From an uncultured Lachnospiraceae bacterium (GTDB lineage Bacteria > Bacillota_A > Clostridia > Lachnospirales > Lachnospiraceae), in the NCBI GenBank assembly GCA_905207905.1, contig CAJLNC010000001.1, forward strand, positions 1 through 64,000: a stretch of 64,000 bases of DNA. Reading direction: 5' to 3'. The position numbers and the translations under genes were made by a program. How positions within the stretch are numbered: position 1 is the first letter of the stretch; each line of letters opens with the position of its first letter. The notes beneath the pieces were generated by a model. It did no database searches. It worked only from the letters and a program-made list of their open reading frames with translations, and was not told the DNA's origin. This document shows positions 1-7,792 of this stretch, in pieces.

Positions 1-29
1 GGAGCTGCCGGATGAGAACTTTTTTCTTG

Positions 30-79
30 TTTCATAGGAAATTCCTTCCTATGAAATAAAAATGCTCAGAAGGATCGCA
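30..79. repeat. Interspersed palindromic repeat, copy 1
   Basis: A perfect 11-bp inverted repeat (TTTCATAGGAA at 30-40, TTCCTATGAAA at 46-56, 5-base spacer) is followed by a tail reading AAAATGCTC then AGGATC. The same palindrome and tail recur at 30764-30815, so this is a repeat family and not a chance hairpin. Both copies sit between genes and just after a run of T. No coding potential is seen. Confidence 0.75.
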
Positions 80-99
80 CTGCGGCGGACAGGGAAGAT

Positions 100-153
100 G
101 TCGCCGAAGCGACCCGCCGCAGGCGGAGAAGTCTGCTCGCAGACTTCTTTTTT
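100..153 (+). terminator. Three tandem hairpins ending in a T-run
   Basis: Three back-to-back stem-loops: GTCGC/GCGAC (100-113), CCGCC/GGCGG (114-126) and GAAGTCTG/CAGACTTC (128-147), the last followed by six T (148-153). The last hairpin has the form of an intrinsic terminator. It lies 50 bases before the ABC permease gene, so it either ends an upstream transcript or acts as an attenuator in the permease leader; the sequence does not decide which. Confidence 0.6.
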
Positions 154-202
154 AAACAATAGAGCAAGAAAAGACTGGCTGTAAAGCAAAAAGGAGAGTA
201 AT

Positions 203-979
203 GTGAAAAAGAAATGGATACAGGGCTGCATTGGAGTGCTGTTGGTGATGGGACTATGGACACTGACTTCGGTGACTGGCCTTTTTGGAAAAATGGATCA
301 GGAAACTGCCCAGATGCTGTTTCCTTTGCCTTCCCAGGTGGGAGCGGAGCTTATGGAGATGCTGAAGTCCGGGTATCTTTTGTTTAACATCTGGGTGAGT
401 ATGCAGAGGGTCTTAGTAGGATTCGGGATTGCAGTACTGATCGGTCTTCCTATTGGTATTCTCATCGGAACCAGCGAAAATGTGAGGAATATGATCTACC
501 CCATTATCCGATTTTTATCCCCTATACCGGGAGTTGCCTGGGTTCCGCTGGCCATCCTCTGGTTTGGATTGGGGAATAGCGCGGCTATCTTCATCATTAT
601 TATGGGGTCCTTATCCCCCATTATTGTGAACACCTACCAGGGTATTCAGAATGTGGACAGAAAGCTGTACCATGTGCTGGATATTATGGAGGCCAGCTGG
701 CTGCAGCGTATTCGCTACTGTGTGATCCCCAGCATCCTGCCTTATGTGCTGGCAGGCTTCCGCCTGGGGCTTGGGTTTGCCTGGAGAGTCGTGATCGCGG
801 CCGAGATGGTGGGCGTACCAAGAGGTATGGGCTACGTTTTGAGTGTGGGCCGGAATACGGGAAATACAGCAGTGACGCTGATCGTAATCATTAGTCTGGG
901 CGTGGTGATGATATTCATGGAAGAGGTTTTGTTCCGCGCCCTGGAAAAACATATGAACAAATGGAAAATGACGGAGTGA
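203..979 (+). CDS. ABC transporter permease, SsuC/TauC/NrtB-like
   Basis: Membrane permease of a binding-protein-dependent importer of the nitrate/sulfonate/taurine class. The 258 residues carry about six hydrophobic segments and, near residues 155-200, the cytoplasmic EAA-type loop (EASWLQRIRYCVIPSILP) that docks on the ATPase. Length and architecture match the family. The start is GTG at 203, because the ATG at 201 runs directly into a stop, and AAGGAGAG lies 4 bases before it. The matching ATPase and binding protein are not downstream; they must lie before the window or elsewhere, so the substrate cannot be stated. The next gene (MBOAT) starts 15 bases after the stop, so co-transcription is likely. 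Confidence 0.88.
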   Translation: MKKKWIQGCIGVLLVMGLWTLTSVTGLFGKMDQETAQMLFPLPSQVGAELMEMLKSGYLLFNIWVSMQRVLVGFGIAVLIGLPIGILIGTSENVRNMIYPIIRFLSPIPGVAWVPLAILWFGLGNSAAIFIIIMGSLSPIIVNTYQGIQNVDRKLYHVLDIMEASWLQRIRYCVIPSILPYVLAGFRLGLGFAWRVVIAAEMVGVPRGMGYVLSVGRNTGNTAVTLIVIISLGVVMIFMEEVLFRALEKHMNKWKMTE

Positions 980-994
980 TAGAGGGAGGACATT

Positions 995-2428
995 ATGATA
1001 TTTTCATCCTATCAGTTTTTGCTGATATTTTTCCCCATTGTGACAATTGTTTACTGGGTTCTCAACCATTTTAAGTATTATGAGACCGCCAAGCTCTGGC
1101 TGGTGGCGGCCTCTTTTTATTTTTATGCCCAGGGAAGCCCTGCCTTTTTCCCTTTCTTTCTGGGAAGCGTGGTGATCAATTATGTGCTGGGAATCACCAT
1201 GTGCCAGCTTCAGGAGAATACCCAAAGGGGGCAGAGAAAGCTGCTGCTGGCATTGGGAGTGCTTGGCAATGTGGGACTTTTAGGTTATTATAAATATATG
1301 GACTTTTTTCTGGAGAACGTAAATGCCATTGCAGGCACAGACTTTGTGATGAAAAAGCTGGCTCTGCCAATCGGCATCTCTTTCTTCACATTTCAGCTGA
1401 TTGCTTTTTTGGTGGACTGCTACCGGGGACAGACGAAAAAGTACCGGATTACAGAGTATCTTTTGTTTATCACCTTTTTTCCGCAGCTGATCGTAGGTCC
1501 CATTGTGCACCATGCGGAGATCACGCCTCAGTTTGAAAACCCGGAGAATCGGAAACTGAATCAGAGAAACATTGCTCTGGGAATTTTTATTTTCGCCATA
1601 GGCTGTGCAAAAAAAATGCTGCTGGCAGATCCCATGAACAACAATGCGGCAGAGTTTTACAACTCCATCTCCCCCTCCATTACCATGTGGGAGTCCTGGT
1701 TCTATACTCTGGAATACAGCATTTCCTACTATTTTGATCTGTCCGGGTATACAGATATGGCCATTGGCCTGGCGCTGTTTTACAATATTCATCTGCCCCA
1801 GAACTTTAACGCTCCCTGGAAGGCTCAGACTATGCAGGAGTACTGGCAGAGGCAGCATATGACCCTGTCACGGTTCCTGGGAGGCTATGTGTTCAAAAAC
1901 GTGTTCCGCAAGGGCTGCTGGTGGAGAAATTATTACATCGCTACCATGGCCACTTTCCTGGTGTCCGGTATCTGGCACGGGGCGGGATGGAACTTTATTA
2001 TCTGGGGGCTGATGAACGGCGTGCTGGTTTGTATCGGCGCCTGGCAGCGGTATCACAAAAAGTATCCCCCTTACCTGGTGGGAGCGGGACTCACCTTTTT
2101 GTGCATCATTCTGACCCGGGTGATTTTTGTGGCTCAGGATATGACCGATACCATGATGGTGTACCGCAGTATGTTTGATTTCCAGGGGCTGTTTGCCATG
2201 GGCTTTCAGAATTTCTGGAATCAGTTCTCCGCTTTTGTGATGAATCATCAGAAGCTGGGAGTGTTGGTGGTGATCAGCCTTGCAATCTGCTGGTTTGCAC
2301 CTACCACCAAAGAGATGGCAGAACGGTTTAAACCGGACTGGAAGCATTTTGTATTTGCAGGCGCTTTGCTGGCCATCTGCCTTACCAAGATGAACCAGGT
2401 AGTGCAGTTTCTTTATTTTCAGTTTTAG
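995..2428 (+). CDS. MBOAT family O-acyltransferase (AlgI/DltB-like)
   Basis: Polytopic membrane-bound O-acyltransferase, 477 residues, the usual AlgI/DltB length. The family's active-site histidine is visible as H328 in GIWHGAGWNFIIWG, and many hydrophobic segments surround it. Such proteins move an acyl group (often acetyl) across the membrane onto an extracellular polymer. The next gene, 11 bases downstream, encodes an SGNH-fold protein; AlgI-AlgJ/X and DltB-DltD pairs use the same two-protein logic. No dltA or dltC is nearby, so D-alanylation is unlikely; O-acetylation of a wall or surface glycan is inferred. The AGGGAGGA site at 983-990 supports the ATG at 995. Confidence 0.9.
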   Translation: MIFSSYQFLLIFFPIVTIVYWVLNHFKYYETAKLWLVAASFYFYAQGSPAFFPFFLGSVVINYVLGITMCQLQENTQRGQRKLLLALGVLGNVGLLGYYKYMDFFLENVNAIAGTDFVMKKLALPIGISFFTFQLIAFLVDCYRGQTKKYRITEYLLFITFFPQLIVGPIVHHAEITPQFENPENRKLNQRNIALGIFIFAIGCAKKMLLADPMNNNAAEFYNSISPSITMWESWFYTLEYSISYYFDLSGYTDMAIGLALFYNIHLPQNFNAPWKAQTMQEYWQRQHMTLSRFLGGYVFKNVFRKGCWWRNYYIATMATFLVSGIWHGAGWNFIIWGLMNGVLVCIGAWQRYHKKYPPYLVGAGLTFLCIILTRVIFVAQDMTDTMMVYRSMFDFQGLFAMGFQNFWNQFSAFVMNHQKLGVLVVISLAICWFAPTTKEMAERFKPDWKHFVFAGALLAICLTKMNQVVQFLYFQF

Positions 2429-2439
2429 GAGGCGGCAGA

Positions 2440-3582
2440 ATGAATTTTAAACGGTGGAATATTGCCTTTCTGGGACTGATGGCAGCGGTCCTGGTATTTG
2501 TGGCAGGGATGAATTACTTTGTGGATCCTTTCTGTTATTTCCGGTTTCAGTCAGGAGACTATGAAGATATTGTAAGTATTGACAGTAAGTTTTATTTAAG
2601 AGAGCTGAAAGCTCAGCATGTGAAGCACTTTGGAGACCAGTATGACACCTTTGTTCTGGGAGGCTCCAAAACCGGAAGCTATCGGAACGAAAAGCTGGAA
2701 GAACTGGATGGATATCATACCTACAATCTGTTTGGACTTCATGGAAGCTTTTATGAGTATGAGCTGCTGACGGATTTTATTTTCCAATATGCGACCCCAA
2801 AGCGTATTATCTTAAATATCAGCGGCAGTGAGGTAAACGGGTATCAGTGGGATCAGACAAAGTTCAACAATACCATTCCTGCGGAAGTTACCGGAGAATC
2901 CAAGCTTCTGGAAACCGTGGATTTTCTGTTTAAAGATGTAAAAAACAGCTTTGAGCGTCTGGATACCAGAAGGGGAACGGAAGGAAATTACCAGGGGCGC
3001 ACCGGAGGAGAGCGAAATCTGGACAATTATTATAAACGCATGGATGATGATGAAGAGTGGACGGCATATACGAAGAAGAGTGTTTTAGGATCCTTTAAAA
3101 GCCATACCAAAAGCCTGATCACCAGAAACCGAAAATCCAAGGACTATGAGGCCTGCCTGCAGTCTCTGGAGCGGATCAAGTCTGTGTGCGACCAGCATGG
3201 GACGGAGCTTATGGTGATTATTCTTCCCTCCTTTTTTACAGAGTATGAAGGCTATGACAGCACCTATTACCGTGAATTTTTGGGAGAGATGGCCTGGATT
3301 ACAGATTACTGGGATTTCAGCGGATATCACGATATCAGTATGAATCCGTTTAACTTTTACGATGAGATGCACTTTTATTACGAAGTGGGAGATCTGATCG
3401 TTGATACCATCAATGGGACAGACAGTTATCCTGGCTTCGGGTATCATGTGACCAGGGAGAATGCAGCAGAGTATGTAAAAATGCGGCAGGCAGATTTTGA
3501 TCGGCTGAAGCAAGAGTATGAGGAGACCGGAACAGTACAAATACAGGGACTGGAGGATGAAAGTTGTCTGGTACGGAGGTAA
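2440..3582 (+). CDS. Membrane-anchored SGNH-like partner of the MBOAT protein
   Basis: A 380-residue protein with one N-terminal hydrophobic segment (about 8-26) and an extracellular body. The catalytic signature of SGNH hydrolases is present in divergent form: a GGSKTG block with candidate nucleophile S76, and a DxxH block (DEMH, D308 and H311) near the C-terminus. It follows the MBOAT gene by 11 bases. By analogy with AlgX/AlgJ and DltD it probably transfers the acyl group delivered by the MBOAT protein to the final polymer, or hydrolyses it. I do not recognise a named family, and sequence outside the two motifs is not diagnostic. The last 19 bases overlap the response regulator gene. Confidence 0.65.
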   Translation: MNFKRWNIAFLGLMAAVLVFVAGMNYFVDPFCYFRFQSGDYEDIVSIDSKFYLRELKAQHVKHFGDQYDTFVLGGSKTGSYRNEKLEELDGYHTYNLFGLHGSFYEYELLTDFIFQYATPKRIILNISGSEVNGYQWDQTKFNNTIPAEVTGESKLLETVDFLFKDVKNSFERLDTRRGTEGNYQGRTGGERNLDNYYKRMDDDEEWTAYTKKSVLGSFKSHTKSLITRNRKSKDYEACLQSLERIKSVCDQHGTELMVIILPSFFTEYEGYDSTYYREFLGEMAWITDYWDFSGYHDISMNPFNFYDEMHFYYEVGDLIVDTINGTDSYPGFGYHVTRENAAEYVKMRQADFDRLKQEYEETGTVQIQGLEDESCLVRR

Positions 3583-4271
3583 GGAGAAAGAAAGCAAAGA
3601 TCCTTTTGATAGAGGATGAAGTAAAACTGGCAAAAACGTTAGCAGATTATCTGACGCTGGACGGATATGAGGTGTATGATTCCGTTACCGGATACGGAGG
3701 ACTGGAATTATTTTATGACAAAATGCACGAGCTGGATCTGGTACTTTTGGATATGATGCTGCCGGATATCGGGGGAATGGAGATTTTAAAGGATATCCGC
3801 ATGAAATCGGGTATCCCGGTGATCGTGCTTACGGCCAGAGATTCTGTGAGGGATCAGCTCCAGACCTTTCAGTACGGTGCGGATGACTATATTACCAAGC
3901 CCTATGTGCTGTCCCTTGTAAAGGTACATATTGAGGCCGTCTTAAAGAGGGCCGGGAAACTTCAGCAGGAGATTGCAGTGGGAGAACTGGTGCTGGTGCC
4001 GGATGGAAGAAGAGCGTATCTGAAGGGGGAGCAAATGTCACTGACGCCCAGGGAGTATGAGGTGCTGGAATTTCTCATCCGAAACAGGGGAAAAATCCAG
4101 CGCAGAGAGATGCTGCTGGAGGCTTTGTGGGGATTTGACTATATGGGAGACACCCGGACTGTGGATACCATTATCAAGCAGCTTCGGAAAAAGCTGGGAG
4201 ACTACGGCCAGTGGATCAAGTCTGTCTACGGTGTGGGATATTTATTCGAGGAAGAGTTTCATGAAGAGTAA
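3564..4271 (+). CDS. OmpR/PhoB-family response regulator
   Basis: A 235-residue two-domain regulator. The receiver domain shows the acidic pocket (E17, D18), phosphoacceptor D63 in LVLLDMML, T90 and K112 (TKP). The C-terminal winged-helix DNA-binding domain ends in the typical KSVYGVGYLFE strand. The start is TTG at 3564 with GGAGGA at 3552-3557, so it overlaps the SGNH-like gene by 19 bases. The kinase gene begins inside its last codons. The placement suggests that it controls the acyltransferase genes, the upstream importer, or both; the target is not shown by the sequence. Confidence 0.93.
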   Translation: MSGTEVRRKKAKILLIEDEVKLAKTLADYLTLDGYEVYDSVTGYGGLELFYDKMHELDLVLLDMMLPDIGGMEILKDIRMKSGIPVIVLTARDSVRDQLQTFQYGADDYITKPYVLSLVKVHIEAVLKRAGKLQQEIAVGELVLVPDGRRAYLKGEQMSLTPREYEVLEFLIRNRGKIQRREMLLEALWGFDYMGDTRTVDTIIKQLRKKLGDYGQWIKSVYGVGYLFEEEFHEE

Positions 4272-5721
4272 ACTGAAAACCAATTTGATTTTCATGGAAA
4301 TTGCGTTTTTGCTCATTGTGATTGGGGGCAGCGGGATGGTGTATGCTATTTTTGCTGCCCCCATTTATACAAAGGCCAAGGCAAGAATCATGAGAGAGGC
4401 ATTTGAGGATGTGCGGGAAGCAGATATGTCCAGGATGGATGGGGACACCATTGAACTGCTGGAAAGTTATGAGGCAGATCATTATTCCTTCACCATATCG
4501 GATTCCGCTTTCCATCCTGTGTATACTACAGCGAAAAGAGATCCGGAGGGAGAGGTACGGAGAAATATTGTGATTCGGCAGGAATATTTCAGTGATCAGC
4601 CGGAGGTGGAGCAGCGCCACGGAAGAAATTATGAGGGTCTGCGTCTGCAGGGTACTTTTTCTCAGGATGGGGAGACGTATTACGTCTATATCCGGGAGAC
4701 GTCTGCCAGTCCCTATGGAGCCTTTACCTACACGGAGCGGTTTTTGCTGGCAGTGGTGATCTTGGCGGTGTTTCTGGGTACGCTTGTGATGTATGCGATG
4801 TCCCGGCGGATTACCCGGCCCATCGAGACGATGGCTGAAGTGTCAAAACAGCTGGCAAACCATGACTTCTCCGCCCGGGTGAAGGAGAGTACCCCTTATG
4901 AAGAGGTCAATATTCTGGCCAGAAATTTTAATGAGATGGCCAGACAGCTTCAGTATTATATTCAGGAACTGGAGAAAAATAATGCGGAGCTTTGCGCCGG
5001 CAACCGGCTGCTTCTGGAGCAGAAGGAGCAGAAGGAGGCGCTGGAGCAGATGCGCCAGGAATTTTCCGCCAATATCTCCCATGAGCTGAAAACGCCTCTG
5101 GCGGTGATCTCCAGTCAGGTGGAGATGCTGCAGATTGTGGAGGCGGAGGAACAGAGACAGTATTATTTTGGCTCTATCCGGGAGGAGATTGAAAAAATGT
5201 CCAGTATGATCCGCAACCTGCTGAAGATCTCTGCGGCGGAGCATCATCTGGGAGATCTGGATATGCAGCCGGTGGATTTAAGAGATGCGGCAGAATATCT
5301 GATGATGAAGTATGACGCTCTGTTTCGGCAAAAGGAGATCAAGCGGGTCTTCTATATGGAAGGAAGCTGTACCGTATGGGGGGATCGCAGCAGCCTGGAG
5401 CAGGTGATGAGCAATTATCTGCTGAATGCCTTTGCCCATACCGGATCCGGGGGCAGAATGGAAATTTCCCTGGAACAGCGGGAGAAACAGGTATATTTTC
5501 TGGTGTACAATGAGGGAGCGTCCATCCGGGAGGAAGATCTGGAGAAGATCTGGGATAATTACTACCAGGGGCAGAAAAACGAAGATCATGCCGGCCTTGG
5601 GCTTTACATCGTAAAATCCGCTATGGTGCTTCATCACGGACAGTGCGGTGTTGTGAACAGAGAGAAAGGGGTGGAATTCTGGTTTTCCCTGCCATTGTAT
5701 CAGGAAGAGTTTCTTCCGTAA
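4261..5721 (+). CDS. Sensor histidine kinase with HAMP domain
   Basis: A 486-residue membrane sensor kinase. TM segments lie near 8-34 and 160-180 and flank an extracellular sensor of about 125 residues; a HAMP linker (about 181-233) and a Glu/Gln/Lys-rich coiled coil lead to HisKA with H274 in NISHELKTPL. The ATPase domain has the N box (NYLLNAFAHTG) and G2 box (GLGLYIVKS). The ATG at 4261 is chosen because residues 1-20 then form the first TM segment; the frame stays open upstream to 4057, but that part only overlaps the regulator gene. The overlap with the regulator stop implies translational coupling. Confidence 0.93.
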   Translation: MKSKLKTNLIFMEIAFLLIVIGGSGMVYAIFAAPIYTKAKARIMREAFEDVREADMSRMDGDTIELLESYEADHYSFTISDSAFHPVYTTAKRDPEGEVRRNIVIRQEYFSDQPEVEQRHGRNYEGLRLQGTFSQDGETYYVYIRETSASPYGAFTYTERFLLAVVILAVFLGTLVMYAMSRRITRPIETMAEVSKQLANHDFSARVKESTPYEEVNILARNFNEMARQLQYYIQELEKNNAELCAGNRLLLEQKEQKEALEQMRQEFSANISHELKTPLAVISSQVEMLQIVEAEEQRQYYFGSIREEIEKMSSMIRNLLKISAAEHHLGDLDMQPVDLRDAAEYLMMKYDALFRQKEIKRVFYMEGSCTVWGDRSSLEQVMSNYLLNAFAHTGSGGRMEISLEQREKQVYFLVYNEGASIREEDLEKIWDNYYQGQKNEDHAGLGLYIVKSAMVLHHGQCGVVNREKGVEFWFSLPLYQEEFLP

Positions 5722-5813
5722 CATTCAAAATGGCTTTCAGGTGTGTGACAGAAAGCGGAGGGAACCGATTCGAAACGGTGCACCATTAGTGTCATATAGG
5801 GGCTTCTGAAAGG

Positions 5814-5948
5814 AGATGGAGATGTCGCAAAATATACTCCGGCGGTACCCTTTCGGGTGATTTTTCTTCGAAAAATAACATTTTTCCGGAGAAAAACACA
5901 CCGAAAATCCACCGGATTTCGTATTTTGCAGCATCTCCATCTTTTTTT
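5814..5948. repeat. Long imperfect inverted repeat with terminal T-tract
   Basis: The outer arms AGATGGAGATG..GCAAAATA (5814-5834) and TATTTTGC..CATCTCCATCT (5922-5942) pair over about 20 bases with a small mismatch, followed by seven T. Smaller palindromes lie inside, such as ATTTTTC/GAAAAAT around 5850-5876. The element lies just after the kinase gene, so it could end that operon, but it is much larger than a simple terminator and looks like a MITE-like or structured intergenic repeat. No second copy is in this window. Confidence 0.5.
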
Positions 5949-5949
5949 G

Positions 5950-6100
5950 CAGTAGGTATCTTAATAAGCAAGGGAAATTGTGCTTGAAATTTGAAACAGC
6001 CTCAGGGCGCTATTCCCCTATCCCGGACTTGGGGTGTACGGAAGCCCCCAATTTTTAAGGAGCGTGAACATTCAGGTTTTCTGAACAGATGGGGGCAAAA
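5950..6100 (+). ncRNA. Possible structured noncoding RNA upstream of murE
   Basis: A stretch with several G/C-rich stems: CCCC/GGGG at 6015-6018 and 6031-6034, GCCCCCA/TGGGGGC at 6044-6050 and 6090-6096, and TTCAG/CTGAA at 6071-6085. It ends just before the murE promoter (6109-6137), so it is not part of the murE leader and would need its own promoter, which I could not place with confidence. Size and free-standing position would fit an abundant small RNA such as 6S RNA, but I cannot confirm that from consensus. Orientation is assumed. Confidence 0.25.
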
Positions 6101-6108
6101 AGAAATCC

Positions 6109-6137
6109 TTGTGATGTTCCCTTTCGGATGCTATAAT
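6109..6137 (+). promoter_or_regulatory. Sigma-A promoter for murE
   Basis: TTGTGA at 6109-6114, a 17-base spacer and a perfect TATAAT at 6132-6137. Transcription would start near 6144, giving a short leader before the murE ribosome site (GGAGGT, 6171-6176). Confidence 0.8.
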
Positions 6138-6185
6138 GGTTAGATGATATACTGGCTGAAAGTATACCCAGGAGGTAAGATAGCT

Positions 6186-7661
6186 ATGAAATTAGTAAAA
6201 TTACTGGAACGAGTGCAATATACCTGTTTGCGGGGATCCCTGGATGTGGATGTGACGGAAGTGGCCAACGATTCCAGAAAGGTGACGGAGGGCTCTTTGT
6301 TTTTGTGCATCCGAGGTGCTGTGACAGACGGCCACCAGTATGCGGCAGAGGTGGTGGAAAAAGGGGCCAAGGTTTTGGTAGTGGAGGAGCCGGTGAAAGT
6401 GCCCTCCGGCATTACGGTGATACAGGTGGAGGATACCAGGATGGCCATGGCGCTGATCGCAGCATCCTGGTATGATTATCCGGCGGAGAAGCTGAAGGTG
6501 ATCGGTATTACGGGAACCAAGGGAAAGACCACCACCACCTATATGGTGAAATCCATTTTGGAGGCGGCTGGATACAAGGTAGGGCTGATCGGAACCATAG
6601 AGGCCATTATCGGAGATGAGGTGATCCCTGCCAGCAATACCACGCCGGAATCCATTACGATCCAGGAGTACTTTTACCGCATGGTGAAAGCTGGCTGCCA
6701 GGTGGCAGTGATGGAGGTGTCCTCTCAGGGGCTGATGCTGCACCGCACAGCAGGATTCCTTTTTGAGATCGGCATTTTCACCAACATTGAGCCGGATCAT
6801 ATCGGCCCTGCGGAGCACAGCAGTTTTGAAGATTATATGGAGTGCAAAAGCAGGCTGTTCCGCCAGTGCAAGATGGGCATCGTAAACGGAGATGATCCTC
6901 ATCTGGAAAAAATACTGGAGGGACACACCTGTACCGTGGAGACCTTTGGATTTGATCCGGGAAATGATCTTCGGGCAGTGGACACCCATCTGGTGACAAG
7001 ACCAGGCTATCTGGGAGTTGCCTACCGGGTGCAGGGGCTGCAGAATTTTGAGGTGGAGATTGATATACCGGGGAAGTTCAGCGTCTATAATTCGCTTACA
7101 GCGATTGCCATCTGCCGCCATTTCAAGGTGTCGGAGGAGAATATCAAAAAGGCATTAAAGGCAGCCAAGGTAAAGGGAAGAATCGAGATGATTCCGGTGT
7201 CGGATGCCTTTACGCTGATGATCGACTATGCCCACAATGCAATGGCTCTTGAAAGTCTGCTCACTACATTAAAAGATTACAACCCCCATCGCCTGGTGTG
7301 TCTGTTTGGCTGCGGAGGCAACCGCTCTAAGCTGCGGCGCTATGAGATGGGAGAGGTGTCCGGAAAGCTGGCAGATCTCACCATCATTACCTCGGATAAT
7401 CCCAGATATGAGCAGCCGGAGGCGATCATTGCGGATATTGTGACAGGTATGAGGAAGACCGATGGAAGGTATGTGTGCATTACAGACCGGAAAGAGGCCA
7501 TCGCTTACGCCATTCATCATGGAGAACCGGGGGACATTATTGTGCTGGCAGGAAAAGGCCATGAGGATTATCAGGAAATCGAAGGAAAAAAGTATCCCAT
7601 GGATGAGCGGGTGCTGATACAAGAAATTTTGGAAGAGGATGCCGCATCAGCGAAAGCTTGA
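6186..7661 (+). CDS. murE: UDP-MurNAc-L-Ala-D-Glu ligase (meso-DAP adding)
   Basis: Cytoplasmic Mur ligase that adds the third stem-peptide residue of peptidoglycan. The 491 residues carry the N-terminal substrate domain, the ATP-binding motif GITGTKGKTTTT (G107-T117) and the C-terminal domain. The amino-acid specificity motif reads DNPR (D404-R407), the form found in meso-diaminopimelate-adding enzymes rather than lysine-adding ones, so a DAP-type wall is predicted. ATG at 6186 is chosen over the in-frame ATG at 6144 because GGAGGT lies 9 bases before it and 6144 sits at the expected transcription start. It is expressed from the promoter at 6109-6137; priA follows after 131 bases. Confidence 0.96.
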   Translation: MKLVKLLERVQYTCLRGSLDVDVTEVANDSRKVTEGSLFLCIRGAVTDGHQYAAEVVEKGAKVLVVEEPVKVPSGITVIQVEDTRMAMALIAASWYDYPAEKLKVIGITGTKGKTTTTYMVKSILEAAGYKVGLIGTIEAIIGDEVIPASNTTPESITIQEYFYRMVKAGCQVAVMEVSSQGLMLHRTAGFLFEIGIFTNIEPDHIGPAEHSSFEDYMECKSRLFRQCKMGIVNGDDPHLEKILEGHTCTVETFGFDPGNDLRAVDTHLVTRPGYLGVAYRVQGLQNFEVEIDIPGKFSVYNSLTAIAICRHFKVSEENIKKALKAAKVKGRIEMIPVSDAFTLMIDYAHNAMALESLLTTLKDYNPHRLVCLFGCGGNRSKLRRYEMGEVSGKLADLTIITSDNPRYEQPEAIIADIVTGMRKTDGRYVCITDRKEAIAYAIHHGEPGDIIVLAGKGHEDYQEIEGKKYPMDERVLIQEILEEDAASAKA

Positions 7662-7792
7662 TGCGAGAAAGCGGCAAGGGCAGATCTTGTATCAGCAAAA
7701 GCCCATAGGAAAACGCCCAGAAAGGAACGCAGAAACAGGAGAAGCGGAGGATGGGATGCCAGATAAAAGGAAGCCGGAGGTTGTGATGGCGG

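Noticed and set aside
4057..4260. Upstream extension of the histidine kinase frame by 68 codons
   Set aside because: It lies wholly inside the response regulator gene in another frame, has Cys/Trp/Ser-rich content and lacks a ribosome site; the kinase starts at 4261 with its first TM helix.
5737..5940. Minus-strand frame of 67 codons in the gap before murE
   Set aside because: It coincides with the large inverted repeat, has no ribosome site, and its content is explained by the palindromes.
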